DNA of 64,000 nucleotides from Bryobacteraceae bacterium (GTDB taxonomy: Bacteria > Acidobacteriota > Terriglobia > Bryobacterales > Bryobacteraceae), in NCBI GenBank assembly GCA_019748195.1, contig JAIEPW010000065.1:30532-94531 (forward strand), given 5' to 3'. Of the stretch, positions 29,760 to 39,016 are shown one piece after another. The first letter of the stretch is position 1. Each line of letters begins with the position of its first letter. Under the pieces are notes generated by a model, which was given only the letters and a program-made list of their open reading frames with translations, searched no databases and was not told where the DNA came from. The position numbers were made by a program, and so were the translations under genes.

Positions 29760-32138
29760 ATGAACCTCTGGCCCGATTTGCGCTACGCGGCGCGCACGCT
29801 ACTCGCCCGCAAGAGCATCACTGGTCTCGCCATGATTTCTCTTGCCCTCGGAATCGCGGCGAATTCCACGGTATTCAGTCTGGTGGACGCGATGTTCCTG
29901 CGACCGCTGGCCGTCACCGATCCGGAGCGGATCGTGGAGTTGGTTCGCGATCCCGCGTCCGGCCGCGGGGAAGTGATCTCCTTCGCCGATTATCTCGATC
30001 TGCGGCGCGACATCAGCGCGCTTGAAGGACTGGCTGCGATCAGCCGCCGTGGCACGGTGCTGCACCTGGGAGAGCTGGAGGAATCCCTCTCGGTGGCCGT
30101 AGTCTCGGACAACTTCTTTGAGGTCACCGGCGTGGGCGCGGACCGTGGCCGGCTGTTTGACAGGGTCGAGGATGCCCGCCTGGCGGAACCTCCGGTGATC
30201 CTGAGCCACGGTTTGTGGCAGCGCCGCTTTCAGGGCGATCCGGCGGCGATCGGCAAGGTGATCCGGCTGATGAACGATCAGTTCACCGTGGTCGGCGTGC
30301 TGCCGCGCGAATTCCGAGGCTTCGATCGCGGGATGTCGCTGGAGATCTGGATGCCGCGGATTTCATGGTCGCGGATGGGCGGCACGGCGGATTTCGAGAG
30401 CCGGCGCGCGCGCCACTTCGAGGCGATCGGGCGGATGCGGCCCGGCGCGGGGATCGGCGAGGTTCGCGCGCAGGCGGATACCGTGGCGGCCAGGCTCGCG
30501 GCCGCCTATCCGGACACCAACCGCAATACACGTTACCTGGTCCGGCCGCTGGAAACGCCGGCGGGCGGCAGAACGCTGCTCATCCTGGCGCCGATCGCCA
30601 TCGTGCTTCTGATCGCCTGCGCGAACGTGGCCACGCTGCTGCTGGCGCAAGGCGAGGCGCGCTCGCGGGAGCTGGCGATCCGGCAGGCGGTGGGCGCGGG
30701 ACGCTGGCGCCTGGTGCGCCAGGCGCTGATCGAGGGGTCGCTGCTGGCGGCCGGCGCCGCCGCGCTCGGGCTTCTCCTTACCGCGTGGCTCATCGAACTG
30801 TCGCCGGTGCTGATGCCGCCGGGACCTTCGTGGGTCGGATTCGATGTGCTGCTGGATCGCCGCGTGGTGGCGTTCACGATGGCCATCACTGTTGTAGCTA
30901 CCATGATCTTCGCGATCGCTCCGGCGCTCCGGTTCTCGCGCCTGGAGATTACTAACGTGCTGCGCAGTTCCGGCGGCGAATCGGCGCGGCTGGCGGGCTC
31001 GCGCCTGCTGGTGATCTCCGAAATCGCGCTTTCCGTCGTCCTGCTGACCGGCGCGGGACTACTGTGGCGCAGCCTGGAACATTCCAGCCGCAAACCCACG
31101 GGATTACCCAAGGACAAGAACGTGCTGATCACCCTCGGGTACTTTCCGCGCGAGGATCTGACGCGCGTGCAATTGCTCGAGATTGCGGCCGCGAAAGTGC
31201 AATCGCTGCCGGGCGTGAAGGCGGTTAGCTATGCGCGCCGCATTCCCATGGCCGGCTACGGCGGGGGCGCGAGCCGCGAGGTGATGCTCCCCGGCTGGAC
31301 GGAAGCCGTGCCGGTGAAGTTCAACCAGGTTTCGCCCGGTTATTTTTCGATGATGAACCTGACGCTGGAGCGCGGGCGCGGATTCACGGCCCAGGATGAC
31401 GAGAACTCGCCCGCGGTGGCGATCGCCACGCGCGCCTTCGCGCGCAGGTTCTTCGGCGATGCCGACCCGGTGGGACGTGTCATCCACATTCGCGACAAGG
31501 GTTACCAGATCGTGGGTCTCAGCTCCGATGCGCCGGTGAATCAACTGCATGAGCAGGCTCAGCCGTTCCTGTATTTCCCGTTCGCGCAGGCGCCGTCGGA
31601 GGACTTCACCCTGCTGGTGGAAACCGAAGGAGAGCCCCTGGGAACGCTGGCCGCGATCCGCCGCGCGCTGCGCGAGATCGATCCCAAGGCGAGCCTGTCG
31701 AGCGAGACATCGCTGCGGGAGCACATTCGCGATTCCTTGTACTGGGATTGGATGCCCGCGCGGATCGCGGGAGCGCTGGCGGCGCTGGGCGTCCTGCTGG
31801 CGTTCGCGGGCCTGTTCGGCGTGGTGTCCCACAGCGTCACCCGGCGCCGCCGCGAGTTCGGAATTCGCATGGCCGTGGGCGCGGATTCGGCGGCGATTCA
31901 CCGGGAAGTGCTGCTGCGTTCGCTGCGGACCACGGCGTGGGGCGTCGTCCTGGGGCTCGCCTGCGCGGCGGCGGCGGGACGCCTGCTCCATTCCTTCCTC
32001 CACGGCACCAGCCCCTGGGATCCGCCGGTGTTCGCCTTCAGCGCGCTGGCGGCCACGATTTTGTCGCTGTTCGCCTCGCAAATCCCGGCAATTCGTGCCT
32101 CACGGGTGGACCCGATGACCGTTTTGCGTGCAGACTAG
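29760..32138 (+). CDS. ADOP-type ABC transporter permease
   Basis: This 792-aa protein has an ATG start with a strong GGAGGAG ribosome site at 29746-29752. It shows the standard ADOP layout: NLWPDLRYAARTLLARKSI, a membrane helix, a MacB core, and an FtsX block (ACANVATLLLAQGEARSRELAIRQAVGA). A second unit follows, ending in SRVDPMTVLRAD. A TATAGT -10-like hexamer lies at 29735-29740 without a good -35. It is the fourth ADOP paralogue in the window. Its stop is 4 bp before the preferred start of the DinB gene. Confidence 0.9.
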   Translation: MNLWPDLRYAARTLLARKSITGLAMISLALGIAANSTVFSLVDAMFLRPLAVTDPERIVELVRDPASGRGEVISFADYLDLRRDISALEGLAAISRRGTVLHLGELEESLSVAVVSDNFFEVTGVGADRGRLFDRVEDARLAEPPVILSHGLWQRRFQGDPAAIGKVIRLMNDQFTVVGVLPREFRGFDRGMSLEIWMPRISWSRMGGTADFESRRARHFEAIGRMRPGAGIGEVRAQADTVAARLAAAYPDTNRNTRYLVRPLETPAGGRTLLILAPIAIVLLIACANVATLLLAQGEARSRELAIRQAVGAGRWRLVRQALIEGSLLAAGAAALGLLLTAWLIELSPVLMPPGPSWVGFDVLLDRRVVAFTMAITVVATMIFAIAPALRFSRLEITNVLRSSGGESARLAGSRLLVISEIALSVVLLTGAGLLWRSLEHSSRKPTGLPKDKNVLITLGYFPREDLTRVQLLEIAAAKVQSLPGVKAVSYARRIPMAGYGGGASREVMLPGWTEAVPVKFNQVSPGYFSMMNLTLERGRGFTAQDDENSPAVAIATRAFARRFFGDADPVGRVIHIRDKGYQIVGLSSDAPVNQLHEQAQPFLYFPFAQAPSEDFTLLVETEGEPLGTLAAIRRALREIDPKASLSSETSLREHIRDSLYWDWMPARIAGALAALGVLLAFAGLFGVVSHSVTRRRREFGIRMAVGADSAAIHREVLLRSLRTTAWGVVLGLACAAAAGRLLHSFLHGTSPWDPPVFAFSALAATILSLFASQIPAIRASRVDPMTVLRAD

Positions 32139-32142
32139 TTTC

Positions 32143-32631
32143 ATGGCCACCAGCGCATTGAACCCGTACGCCGCTTTTGTCGGCGGCGGGAACCTTCTGG
32201 ATTCGATCGCCGGGACGACGGCGAAGTTGACGGACCTTCTGGCGCAGCTCGGCGACCGGGTCGGGCAACCGATCGCGCCCGGCAAGTGGAGTCCCGCCCA
32301 GATCCTGTGCCACCTCGCCGATGCGGAAATCGCTTTTGCGTTTCGCCTGCGGCAGGGTATGGCCGAGGATCATCACGTGATTCAACCGTTCGATCAGGAC
32401 GGGTGGTCCTGCTGGTATGCCACGGCGGATTCCGCCACTGCGCTGGCCGCCTTCACGGCATTGCGCAACTGGAATCTGTGCCTGCTGAAATCGCTGACGC
32501 CGGAGCAGATGGCGAAGCCGGTGACGCATCCGGAGCGCGGGACCATGAAGCTGGCGACGATTCTGGAGACCATGGCGGGCCACGATCAGAATCACATCCG
32601 GCAACTGGAAGCGATGTTAAAGGCCGCGTAA
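32143..32631 (+). CDS. DinB-family metal-binding protein
   Basis: This 162-aa protein of the DinB/YfiT-like four-helix bundle family starts from ATG 32143; the track's GTG at 32128 overlaps the ADOP stop. The metal-site histidines are visible in QILCHLADAEIAF and GHDQNHIRQLEAM. The VGQPIAPGKWSP segment before the first His is typical. Members are thiol-dependent transferases or hydrolases with a divalent metal; the actual substrate is unknown. It is probably co-transcribed with the ADOP gene and convergent with the RsbU-type regulator, overlapping its 3' end by 15 bp. Confidence 0.85.
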   Translation: MATSALNPYAAFVGGGNLLDSIAGTTAKLTDLLAQLGDRVGQPIAPGKWSPAQILCHLADAEIAFAFRLRQGMAEDHHVIQPFDQDGWSCWYATADSATALAAFTALRNWNLCLLKSLTPEQMAKPVTHPERGTMKLATILETMAGHDQNHIRQLEAMLKAA

Positions 32632-33783
32632 GGCGATCAGCGTCAGATCGTCGGCCAGATGATCGTGGCTGATGGCGTTGGCGGCGCGAATCACCCCGTC
32701 GATCACCGCGTCGACGGGCTCGTTCGCGTGTGCCCGCAGGACGCTTGCCAGGCCGTCCTCGCCCAGTTCCTTGCCGTCGTCGATCCCGGCTTCCATGGCG
32801 CCGTCGGAGAACGCGAGCAGGGTATCGCCGGCGCCGATGGCAACCTTGCCTTCCACGCCGCTCCACTCCTCGAAAATGGCCAGCGGCAATGCTCCGGCCT
32901 CCAGCTTCTCCAACGTGCCGTCGCCGCGCGCCAGCAGCGCCGCGGGATGCCCGCAATTCACGTAGCGCAATTCGCGCCGGTGGTCGTCGTAGATGCCGAA
33001 GAACAGCGTGACAAAAAACTGTGTGGGTGTCGAGGCGTAGAACAGCTTGTGCACGCTTTCCAGCATCGCCACCGGGTTCCGCACCGCCAGCGCGCTCTGG
33101 CTTCGAAACGTGGCCTGCAGGTTGGCCATCAGCATCGCGCCGGCGATCCCCTTGCCGGAAACGTCGGCCAGCACGAAGCCCAACTGATCCGCGCCGAAAT
33201 CGAAGAAATCGAAGTAATCGCCGCCCACCTGCTGCGCGGGGATACACCGCCCGCTGTAAGCGAGCGTCTCCAACGTCCGGAATTTCTGTGGCAGCAACCG
33301 CTGTTGCACGTGGCGCGCCAGATCGAGCTCTGACTTGCGTTCCTTCTCGGCGCGCGTGCGATCCGCCGCCTGCTGCGCCTGCTTGTGAACGGTATTCAAC
33401 AACCGCGCGTTATCCCAGGGTTTCTGCACGAAGTCCGCCGCGCCGCGCCGCATGGCTTCCACCGCGAGATCGACGCTGGACCAAGCGGTCATCACAATGA
33501 CCGGCGCCTCCACCTCGCGCTCCAGCAAGTCCTTTAAGAGTTGCAGCCCTTCCTCGCCCGATGTGGTGTCGCGGGAGTAATTCATGTCGATCAGAATCGC
33601 GTCAAACTGCTGGCGATCCACGGCAACCAGCGCGGCCGCGGGAGATTCCGCCGTTTCGGCCTTGTAGCCCGCTCCCTTTAACATCAGGCGCAGCGCTTCG
33701 CGGACGTCGATCTGGTCATCGCAAACCAAGACCCGCAGCGGCTCCGAGCGCATTGTCTCTGTCATCGCTGCCGATCCGGACAT
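32617..33783 (-). CDS. Response regulator fused to PP2C/RsbU-type serine phosphatase
   Basis: The preferred start is ATG 33783 (388 aa); ATG 33765 is also possible. The upstream part of the track ORF lacks family similarity. The receiver domain at ~10-130 has RVLVCDDQID, the phospho-acceptor in AILIDMNYSRDTTSGEEG, Thr/Ser in VIVMTAWSSVDLA and Lys in FVQKPWDN. A short coiled linker (ARHVQQRLLPQ) leads to the PP2C domain (GDYFDFFDFGADQLGFVLADVSGKGIAGAM, then DTLLAFSDGAMEAG). Such proteins dephosphorylate anti-sigma antagonists in partner-switching pathways. No kinase or STAS partner is nearby. Confidence 0.9.
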   Translation of the reverse strand: MSGSAAMTETMRSEPLRVLVCDDQIDVREALRLMLKGAGYKAETAESPAAALVAVDRQQFDAILIDMNYSRDTTSGEEGLQLLKDLLEREVEAPVIVMTAWSSVDLAVEAMRRGAADFVQKPWDNARLLNTVHKQAQQAADRTRAEKERKSELDLARHVQQRLLPQKFRTLETLAYSGRCIPAQQVGGDYFDFFDFGADQLGFVLADVSGKGIAGAMLMANLQATFRSQSALAVRNPVAMLESVHKLFYASTPTQFFVTLFFGIYDDHRRELRYVNCGHPAALLARGDGTLEKLEAGALPLAIFEEWSGVEGKVAIGAGDTLLAFSDGAMEAGIDDGKELGEDGLASVLRAHANEPVDAVIDGVIRAANAISHDHLADDLTLIALRGL

Positions 33784-33973
33784 CTGCTCCACACTGGTCT
33801 TGACTGCAAACCCCTTACCATCAGTATCTCGTTTCGCTCCAACAAGACGCGAGCCGCGCAGTGTCCGAAAATGGGACGCGCTGTTTTGCCGCTGGCCGGA
33901 GTCTATCATTGTCGGACGCAGCTAAGAAAGAAACGCATTGCGGCGCCGAAGGTTCGCGGAATCGGCGTCCGGT

Positions 33974-33979
33974 TACACT
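33974..33979 (+). promoter_or_regulatory. Putative -10 (TACACT) for a leaderless transcript
   Basis: TACACT ends 8 nt before the ATG at 33988, the same geometry as at 29146. The weak -35 candidate is GGTTCG at 33951-33956. This supports the choice of 33988 as the start. Confidence 0.4.
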
Positions 33980-33987
33980 GGGCAGGA

Positions 33988-35802
33988 ATGCACCGATGGC
34001 TGCGAATTGTCCTTCTGCCGTGCTGTGTGGCGGCGCAGGAGACCAAATGGATCGATCGCGCGGCGGACCCGTGCGCGGATTTTTATCAATTCGCCTGCGG
34101 CGGCTGGATGCGCGCCACGCAACTGAGCGGAGGGCGGTCGCGATGGTCGCGGTTCGACGAAGCGCGGGAGCGCAATCTGGAGATCCTCCGATCGCAATTG
34201 GAGAAAGACACCGGGCGCGCGGGCGACTTTTACGCATCCTGCATGGACCAGGCGGCAATTGCCCGCAACGATCTTACGCCGGCCGGGCCGCTGCTCAAAA
34301 GGATCCTGGAGTTGAAGGACCGCCGCGGCATCCCGGCGTTGCTCGCGTCCCTGCATATCGCGGGTGTCAACGCGCTTTTCGGCTTCGGCAGCGAGCCCGA
34401 CCTGCAGGACGCCGCTCTGACCAATGCCGTGATCGACCAGGGCGGGCTGGGGCTCCCGGATCGCCGGGCATATTTCCAGGACACCAGCCTGACCACGCGG
34501 TATGAGGCCCACGTGGAGCGGACGCTGGTCCTCGGCGGAGTAACCGTCGCGCAGGGAGCGGCGCTGGCGAAGGCAGTGGTGCGAATCGAAGCTGCGTTGG
34601 CCCAGGCTTCGCTGGATGAGGCGTCGCGCCAGGACCCGGCCCGCATCTACAACCCCATGCCTCGGCGGGAGGCTTTCGCGCTCGCGCCGGAGTTCGATTT
34701 CGAAGCGTATCTGAAAGCGGCCGGCGCCCCCCCGTTTGAAACCGTGAACGTCTCCGTTCCGGGATTCGTGCGGCAAATCAACCGGCTGCTGTCGGAGACC
34801 GGGATGGAGGCCTGGCGCGCTTACTTCGCCTGGGCCCTGCTGCGCGATTCCGCATCGCTGCTGCCGGCGCGGCTGGACGAAGAGAGCTTCGCGTTTTACG
34901 GGCGAACGCTCCTGGGGGAGCGGGAGATGATGCCGCGCTGGAAGCGGTGCGCCGGGCTGGTGGAGCGGCAGTTGCCGCAGGCGTCGGACCGGCTGTTCAT
35001 CGCCAGGGCGCTGCCGGACGCCACGAATGCCTTGCGCATGGCGCGTGAGATCGCCGCCGCGCTCGATTCGCGCGTGCCGCGGTTCGCGTGGTTGTCGGAG
35101 GAGGCTCGGGCGGAGGCGCGGCGGCGCATTGAGTCGCTGCGCTTCCGGATCGGCCAGCCAACCGCGGAACCGGACGGGGAATTCGAAATTAGCCGCGGCG
35201 ATGCCCTGGGGAATCTGCTGCGCGCTAACGAATCGGCCTGGCGTCAGGACCTGAAGCGAATTGGCAAGAAGCGCGAGCCGGAGACTGCGGCGATCCCGGC
35301 CGCGGCGCCGGACGCGGCTTACGATCCGGAAACCAATACGTTGGTTTTCGCCGCGGGGCTGCTGCAGCCGCCGTTCTACGCGGGCGTGGGACCGGGCAGC
35401 TACGGATCGGCCGGAGCGTTGATGGCGCGCGAGCTTTCGCGGCTGATCGAGCCCCTTCCGGCCTCCACCGAGTGTTTGGAGAAGCAGATGGGAACGCGCG
35501 AGACCCTGGCCAGCGATGTGGCGGATCAGGCGGGGCTGCTGTTCGCCTGGCTCGCGCGGCCGCGATTGCCGGGGCGGATCGCCGGGTTCACGAGCGATCA
35601 GCGATTCCTGCTGGCGTGGGCGCAGACCTGGTGCGAGACCGAATTGGAGGTGGCGGCGCGGGAGCGGGCTCGCATCCGGCCGTACACGACCGTGCGGCGG
35701 CGTGTGAATGTGGGTGTTTCGAATCTTCCGGAGTTTCCCAAGGCGTTTGCGTGTGGCGCGGGCCTGCCGTTGACTTCGGGTCCGGCCTGCCGGGTGTGGT
35801 GA
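33988..35802 (+). CDS. M13 (neprilysin-like) family protein with destroyed zinc site
   Basis: This 604-aa protein from ATG 33988 has a short signal-like N-terminus (MHRWLRIVLLPCCVAA). M13 landmarks are clear: the N-terminal DPCADFYQFACGGW, the late YDPETNTLVFAAGLLQPPFY and the C-terminal SNLPEFPKAFACG...CRVW. Where active members have HExxH, this one reads R481-E-L-S-R485. Where they have ExxxD (ENIADNGG), it reads S509-D-V-A-D513. All three zinc ligands are therefore replaced, and the spacing between the motifs is only about 24 residues instead of the usual near 60. It should be unable to act as a zinc peptidase. The frame is intact over the whole length, arguing for a retained non-catalytic role. 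Confidence 0.85.
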   Translation: MHRWLRIVLLPCCVAAQETKWIDRAADPCADFYQFACGGWMRATQLSGGRSRWSRFDEARERNLEILRSQLEKDTGRAGDFYASCMDQAAIARNDLTPAGPLLKRILELKDRRGIPALLASLHIAGVNALFGFGSEPDLQDAALTNAVIDQGGLGLPDRRAYFQDTSLTTRYEAHVERTLVLGGVTVAQGAALAKAVVRIEAALAQASLDEASRQDPARIYNPMPRREAFALAPEFDFEAYLKAAGAPPFETVNVSVPGFVRQINRLLSETGMEAWRAYFAWALLRDSASLLPARLDEESFAFYGRTLLGEREMMPRWKRCAGLVERQLPQASDRLFIARALPDATNALRMAREIAAALDSRVPRFAWLSEEARAEARRRIESLRFRIGQPTAEPDGEFEISRGDALGNLLRANESAWRQDLKRIGKKREPETAAIPAAAPDAAYDPETNTLVFAAGLLQPPFYAGVGPGSYGSAGALMARELSRLIEPLPASTECLEKQMGTRETLASDVADQAGLLFAWLARPRLPGRIAGFTSDQRFLLAWAQTWCETELEVAARERARIRPYTTVRRRVNVGVSNLPEFPKAFACGAGLPLTSGPACRVW

Positions 35803-35856
35803 TGGCCGCCCTTGATTGACTCCGCCCCCGGGGTCTCATAAGATCCTCAATAAGCC

Positions 35857-38292
35857 ATGAAAACCCGAGCCTTGCTGCTTTGCCTCGTCGCTTTCGCCCT
35901 TGCGGCGGAAACCACGTACCAGAAACCTCCCCAGGCTGTTCAGGACATTCTCAACGCACCCGCTCCGCCCGCCCTGGTGGTGAGCCCCACCAAGAAGCAC
36001 GCTCTGGTCATTCAGCCCGTGCGCTACCCCTCGATTGCCGAGGTTTCCGCCCCGATGCTTCGCCTGGCGGGCGTTCGCGTCGATCCCCGGACCAACGGTG
36101 TGCACCTGGCGGGCAACATCATCGGGCTCAGCCTGATGGCGCTGCCGGAAGGCAAGACGATGCCGGTGCAGCTTCCCGCGAAGGCCAAGATCGGCCGGCC
36201 GGCTTTCTCCCCCGACGGCAGCAAGTTCGCTTTCCCGAACTACACGGACCAGGGCATCGAGTTGTGGGTTGCCGAGACCGCCACGGGCAAGGCGCGCATG
36301 ATCCCGGGCATCAAGTTGAACCTGGTGATGTCGCGCTCGAATCCGTTAGACGATCGCTCCGACCTCGATTGGCTGGGCGACTCGAAGACCCTGCTGGTTC
36401 CGGCGGTGCCTGCCGGGCGGGGACCCGCGCCGGTCTCGGCCGGCGCGCCCAAGGGCCCGGCGATCCAGGAGTCCTACGGTAAGGGCGGCGCGGTGCCCAC
36501 CTTCCAGGACATGCTGAAGAATCCGCACGATGAGGCGCTGTTCACTTATTTCGCCACGGCACAGCTCACCTTCGTGGATGTGCAAGGCGGCAAGGCGACT
36601 GCCGTGGGCAAGCCGGCGATCATCCTGGGGGCACAGCCTTCCCCTAGCGGGAAGTTCGTCCTGGTGACGCACGCCCATGCGCCGTTCTCCTACCTCCATC
36701 CGGCGACGATGTTCCCGCAGGAAATCGAGGTCTGGACCGGCACGGGCGAGGTCGCACGGAAAATCGCGAGCAAGCCGCTACAGGAGCGCGCCAGCCTCGG
36801 CGGGGAATACGTGCCGCCCGGACCGAGGTCGCCGGAGTGGCTTCCCACCGAGCCCAGCACCGTGGTCTGGGTGGAAGCGATGGACGGCGGCAATCTAAAG
36901 GAGAAAGTGCCGCATCGCGACCGCGTGATGATGGCGCGCCTGCCTGCGCAAGCGGAGCCGGTGGAACTCGTGAAGACCGAACACCGCTTCCAGGGAATCG
37001 AGTTCGGCGAGAAAGGCGACCTGGCCTTCGTCAAGGACTTCGAGCGCGATCGCCGCTGGGTGCGCACCTTCCGCATTAATCCCAGGAATCCGTCAGCGCC
37101 TCCGGTTCTGGTGTGGAGCCGCAACAACCAGGATCGCTACAAGGACCCCGGCAACCCGGTCACCAGGATGCTTCCCAGCGGACACCGCGCCATCGCGCAG
37201 GACGGCGACTCGATTTACCTCGCCGGCAACGGAGCTTCCCCCAAGGGCGATTATCCCTTCCTGGACCGCTTCAACCTCGCCACCGCGAAGTCGGATCGCG
37301 TGTTTCAGAGCGATCCGGAACGCTACGAGACTTTTGTGTCGCTGCTCGCCGACGACGGATCGAGCATGGTCATCAAGCGCGAATCCCCCACCGAACCCCC
37401 GAATTACTACCTGAAGACCTGCTGCAGCGGAGAGAAGATGCTGACGTCTTATAAGGACCCCGCTCCGGCGATGCGCGGCGTGAAGAAGCAACTGGTGACT
37501 TACAAGCGAGCCGACGGCGTGCCGCTGTCATTCACCCTGTACCTGCCGCCGGACTACAAGGCAGGCACGCGCCTGCCTGCGATGATGTGGTCGTATCCGC
37601 GTGAGTTCAACGACTCCGATACCGCGGGCCAGATCACGGGATCGCAGAAGCGCTTCAACTACCCCACCGGCGCCTCCCACCTGTTCTATCTGCTGGCAGG
37701 TTACGCGATCCTGGATGACGCCACCATCCCGATCATCGGCACGCCGGAAACCGTCAACGACACCTATGTCGAGCAACTGGTGGCCGGAGCGAAAGCTGCC
37801 ATCGACAAGGGCGCGGAAATGGGCGTGATCGATCCTGAACGCGTCGGGGTCGGCGGCCATAGCTACGGCGGCTTCATGACCGCCAACCTGTTGGCCCATT
37901 CCGACCTGTTCCGCGCGGGGGTGGCGCGGTCCGGCGCCTACAACCGGACCCTGACCCCGTTCGGATTCCAGACCGAGCGCCGCACTTTCTGGGAAGCCCG
38001 CGACACCTACCTGCGAATGTCCCCGTTCCTGATCGCCGACAAGATCAAGGAGCCGATCCTGTTCATTCACGGCGAGGCGGACAACAACACGGGCACCTTC
38101 CCAATCCAGAGCGAACGCATGTACGCCGCCGTTCGCGGCAACGGCGGATTCACCCGGTTGGTGATGCTCCCGCACGAATCGCACGGCTACCAGGCCAAGG
38201 AGTCCGTGGAGCACGCGCTCTACGAGATGATCGCCTGGTTCGACAAATACGTGAAGAACGCGCCGCCTCGCGGCGCGGCCAGCGGACAGTAG
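35857..38292 (+). CDS. S9 family serine peptidase, glutamyl-endopeptidase-like
   Basis: This 811-aa protein has a signal peptide (MKTRALLLCLVAFALAAE), a seven-bladed propeller domain over about residues 60-530 and a C-terminal alpha/beta hydrolase. The nucleophile elbow is VGVGGHSYGGFMTANLL near residue 670, the Asp is in LFIHGEADNNTGTFPIQSE and the His is in LPHESHGYQAKE. PSEVS-like PAVVSP openings and the overall length resemble the plant chloroplast glutamyl endopeptidase group and its bacterial relatives. It should act in the periplasm on peptides. It lies 54 bp after the M13-like gene and could be co-transcribed with it. Confidence 0.88.
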   Translation: MKTRALLLCLVAFALAAETTYQKPPQAVQDILNAPAPPALVVSPTKKHALVIQPVRYPSIAEVSAPMLRLAGVRVDPRTNGVHLAGNIIGLSLMALPEGKTMPVQLPAKAKIGRPAFSPDGSKFAFPNYTDQGIELWVAETATGKARMIPGIKLNLVMSRSNPLDDRSDLDWLGDSKTLLVPAVPAGRGPAPVSAGAPKGPAIQESYGKGGAVPTFQDMLKNPHDEALFTYFATAQLTFVDVQGGKATAVGKPAIILGAQPSPSGKFVLVTHAHAPFSYLHPATMFPQEIEVWTGTGEVARKIASKPLQERASLGGEYVPPGPRSPEWLPTEPSTVVWVEAMDGGNLKEKVPHRDRVMMARLPAQAEPVELVKTEHRFQGIEFGEKGDLAFVKDFERDRRWVRTFRINPRNPSAPPVLVWSRNNQDRYKDPGNPVTRMLPSGHRAIAQDGDSIYLAGNGASPKGDYPFLDRFNLATAKSDRVFQSDPERYETFVSLLADDGSSMVIKRESPTEPPNYYLKTCCSGEKMLTSYKDPAPAMRGVKKQLVTYKRADGVPLSFTLYLPPDYKAGTRLPAMMWSYPREFNDSDTAGQITGSQKRFNYPTGASHLFYLLAGYAILDDATIPIIGTPETVNDTYVEQLVAGAKAAIDKGAEMGVIDPERVGVGGHSYGGFMTANLLAHSDLFRAGVARSGAYNRTLTPFGFQTERRTFWEARDTYLRMSPFLIADKIKEPILFIHGEADNNTGTFPIQSERMYAAVRGNGGFTRLVMLPHESHGYQAKESVEHALYEMIAWFDKYVKNAPPRGAASGQ

Positions 38293-38332
38293 CGCCGCGG
38301 CGCGGGCGGGGTCCGACGCATCGAACACCCAG

Positions 38333-39016
38333 CTAGCCCGTGAACTTGTACCCCAGTCCGCGCAGCGTCAGGAAGTATTGAGGCTGCTTCGCGTTCGGCT
38401 CCAGCTTCTGCCGCAGCCACGCCATGTGAACATCCACGGTCCGCGTCAGCGGCAAAGCCTGGTAGCCCCACACCTCGCGCAGCAGTTGATCGCGGGAAAG
38501 GATCTTGCCGCGATGTTCCACCAGGAATCGCAGCAGTTGAAACTCGCGAGCCGACAATTCCACGGGTTTGCCGTCACGAATCACTTCGCCCGCGCGAAAA
38601 TCGATCCGCACTCTCCCGAACTCGAACCGCTCCACCGGCTGATCCCGCTTCGGTGACCGCCTGAGCAGCGCTTCCACCCGCGCCAGCAGCTCCATCATGT
38701 CGAACGGCTTGGTCAGGTAGTCATCGGCCCCGATCTGCAACCCCACCACCTTGTCCACCACCTGCGCGCGAGCCGTCAGCATCAGCACCGGAACGCCATT
38801 GCCGGTGGACCGCAGCTTGCGGCAGATGTCCAACCCGTTGCGGCCGGGCAGCGTGATATCCAGCAGCAGTAGATCGAACGGCTCGGCCAGCGCGCGTTCC
38901 AGGCCTTTCTCCCCGTCCGATTCGCTCGAGACGCTGAAGCCCTCAGCCTCCAGCCGGTCCGTGAGCGTCAGCACGACACCCGGCTCGTCCTCGACAATCA
39001 GGATTCGCGCGCTCAT
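38333..39016 (-). CDS. OmpR/PhoB family response regulator
   Basis: The start ATG 39016 (MSARILIVEDEPGVV) overlaps the kinase stop as ATGA; the longer track ORF runs back into the kinase gene and is rejected. The 227-aa protein has a receiver (LLLLDITLPGRNG phospho-Asp near 52, MLTARAQ, DYLTKPF Lys near 105) and a winged-helix trans_reg_C domain with SAREFQLLRFLVEHRGKILSRDQLLREVWG and TVDVHMAWLRQKLE. It is the partner of the adjacent histidine kinase. The likely target is the divergent Spy-like gene as well as its own operon. Confidence 0.95.
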   Translation of the reverse strand: MSARILIVEDEPGVVLTLTDRLEAEGFSVSSESDGEKGLERALAEPFDLLLLDITLPGRNGLDICRKLRSTGNGVPVLMLTARAQVVDKVVGLQIGADDYLTKPFDMMELLARVEALLRRSPKRDQPVERFEFGRVRIDFRAGEVIRDGKPVELSAREFQLLRFLVEHRGKILSRDQLLREVWGYQALPLTRTVDVHMAWLRQKLEPNAKQPQYFLTLRGLGYKFTG

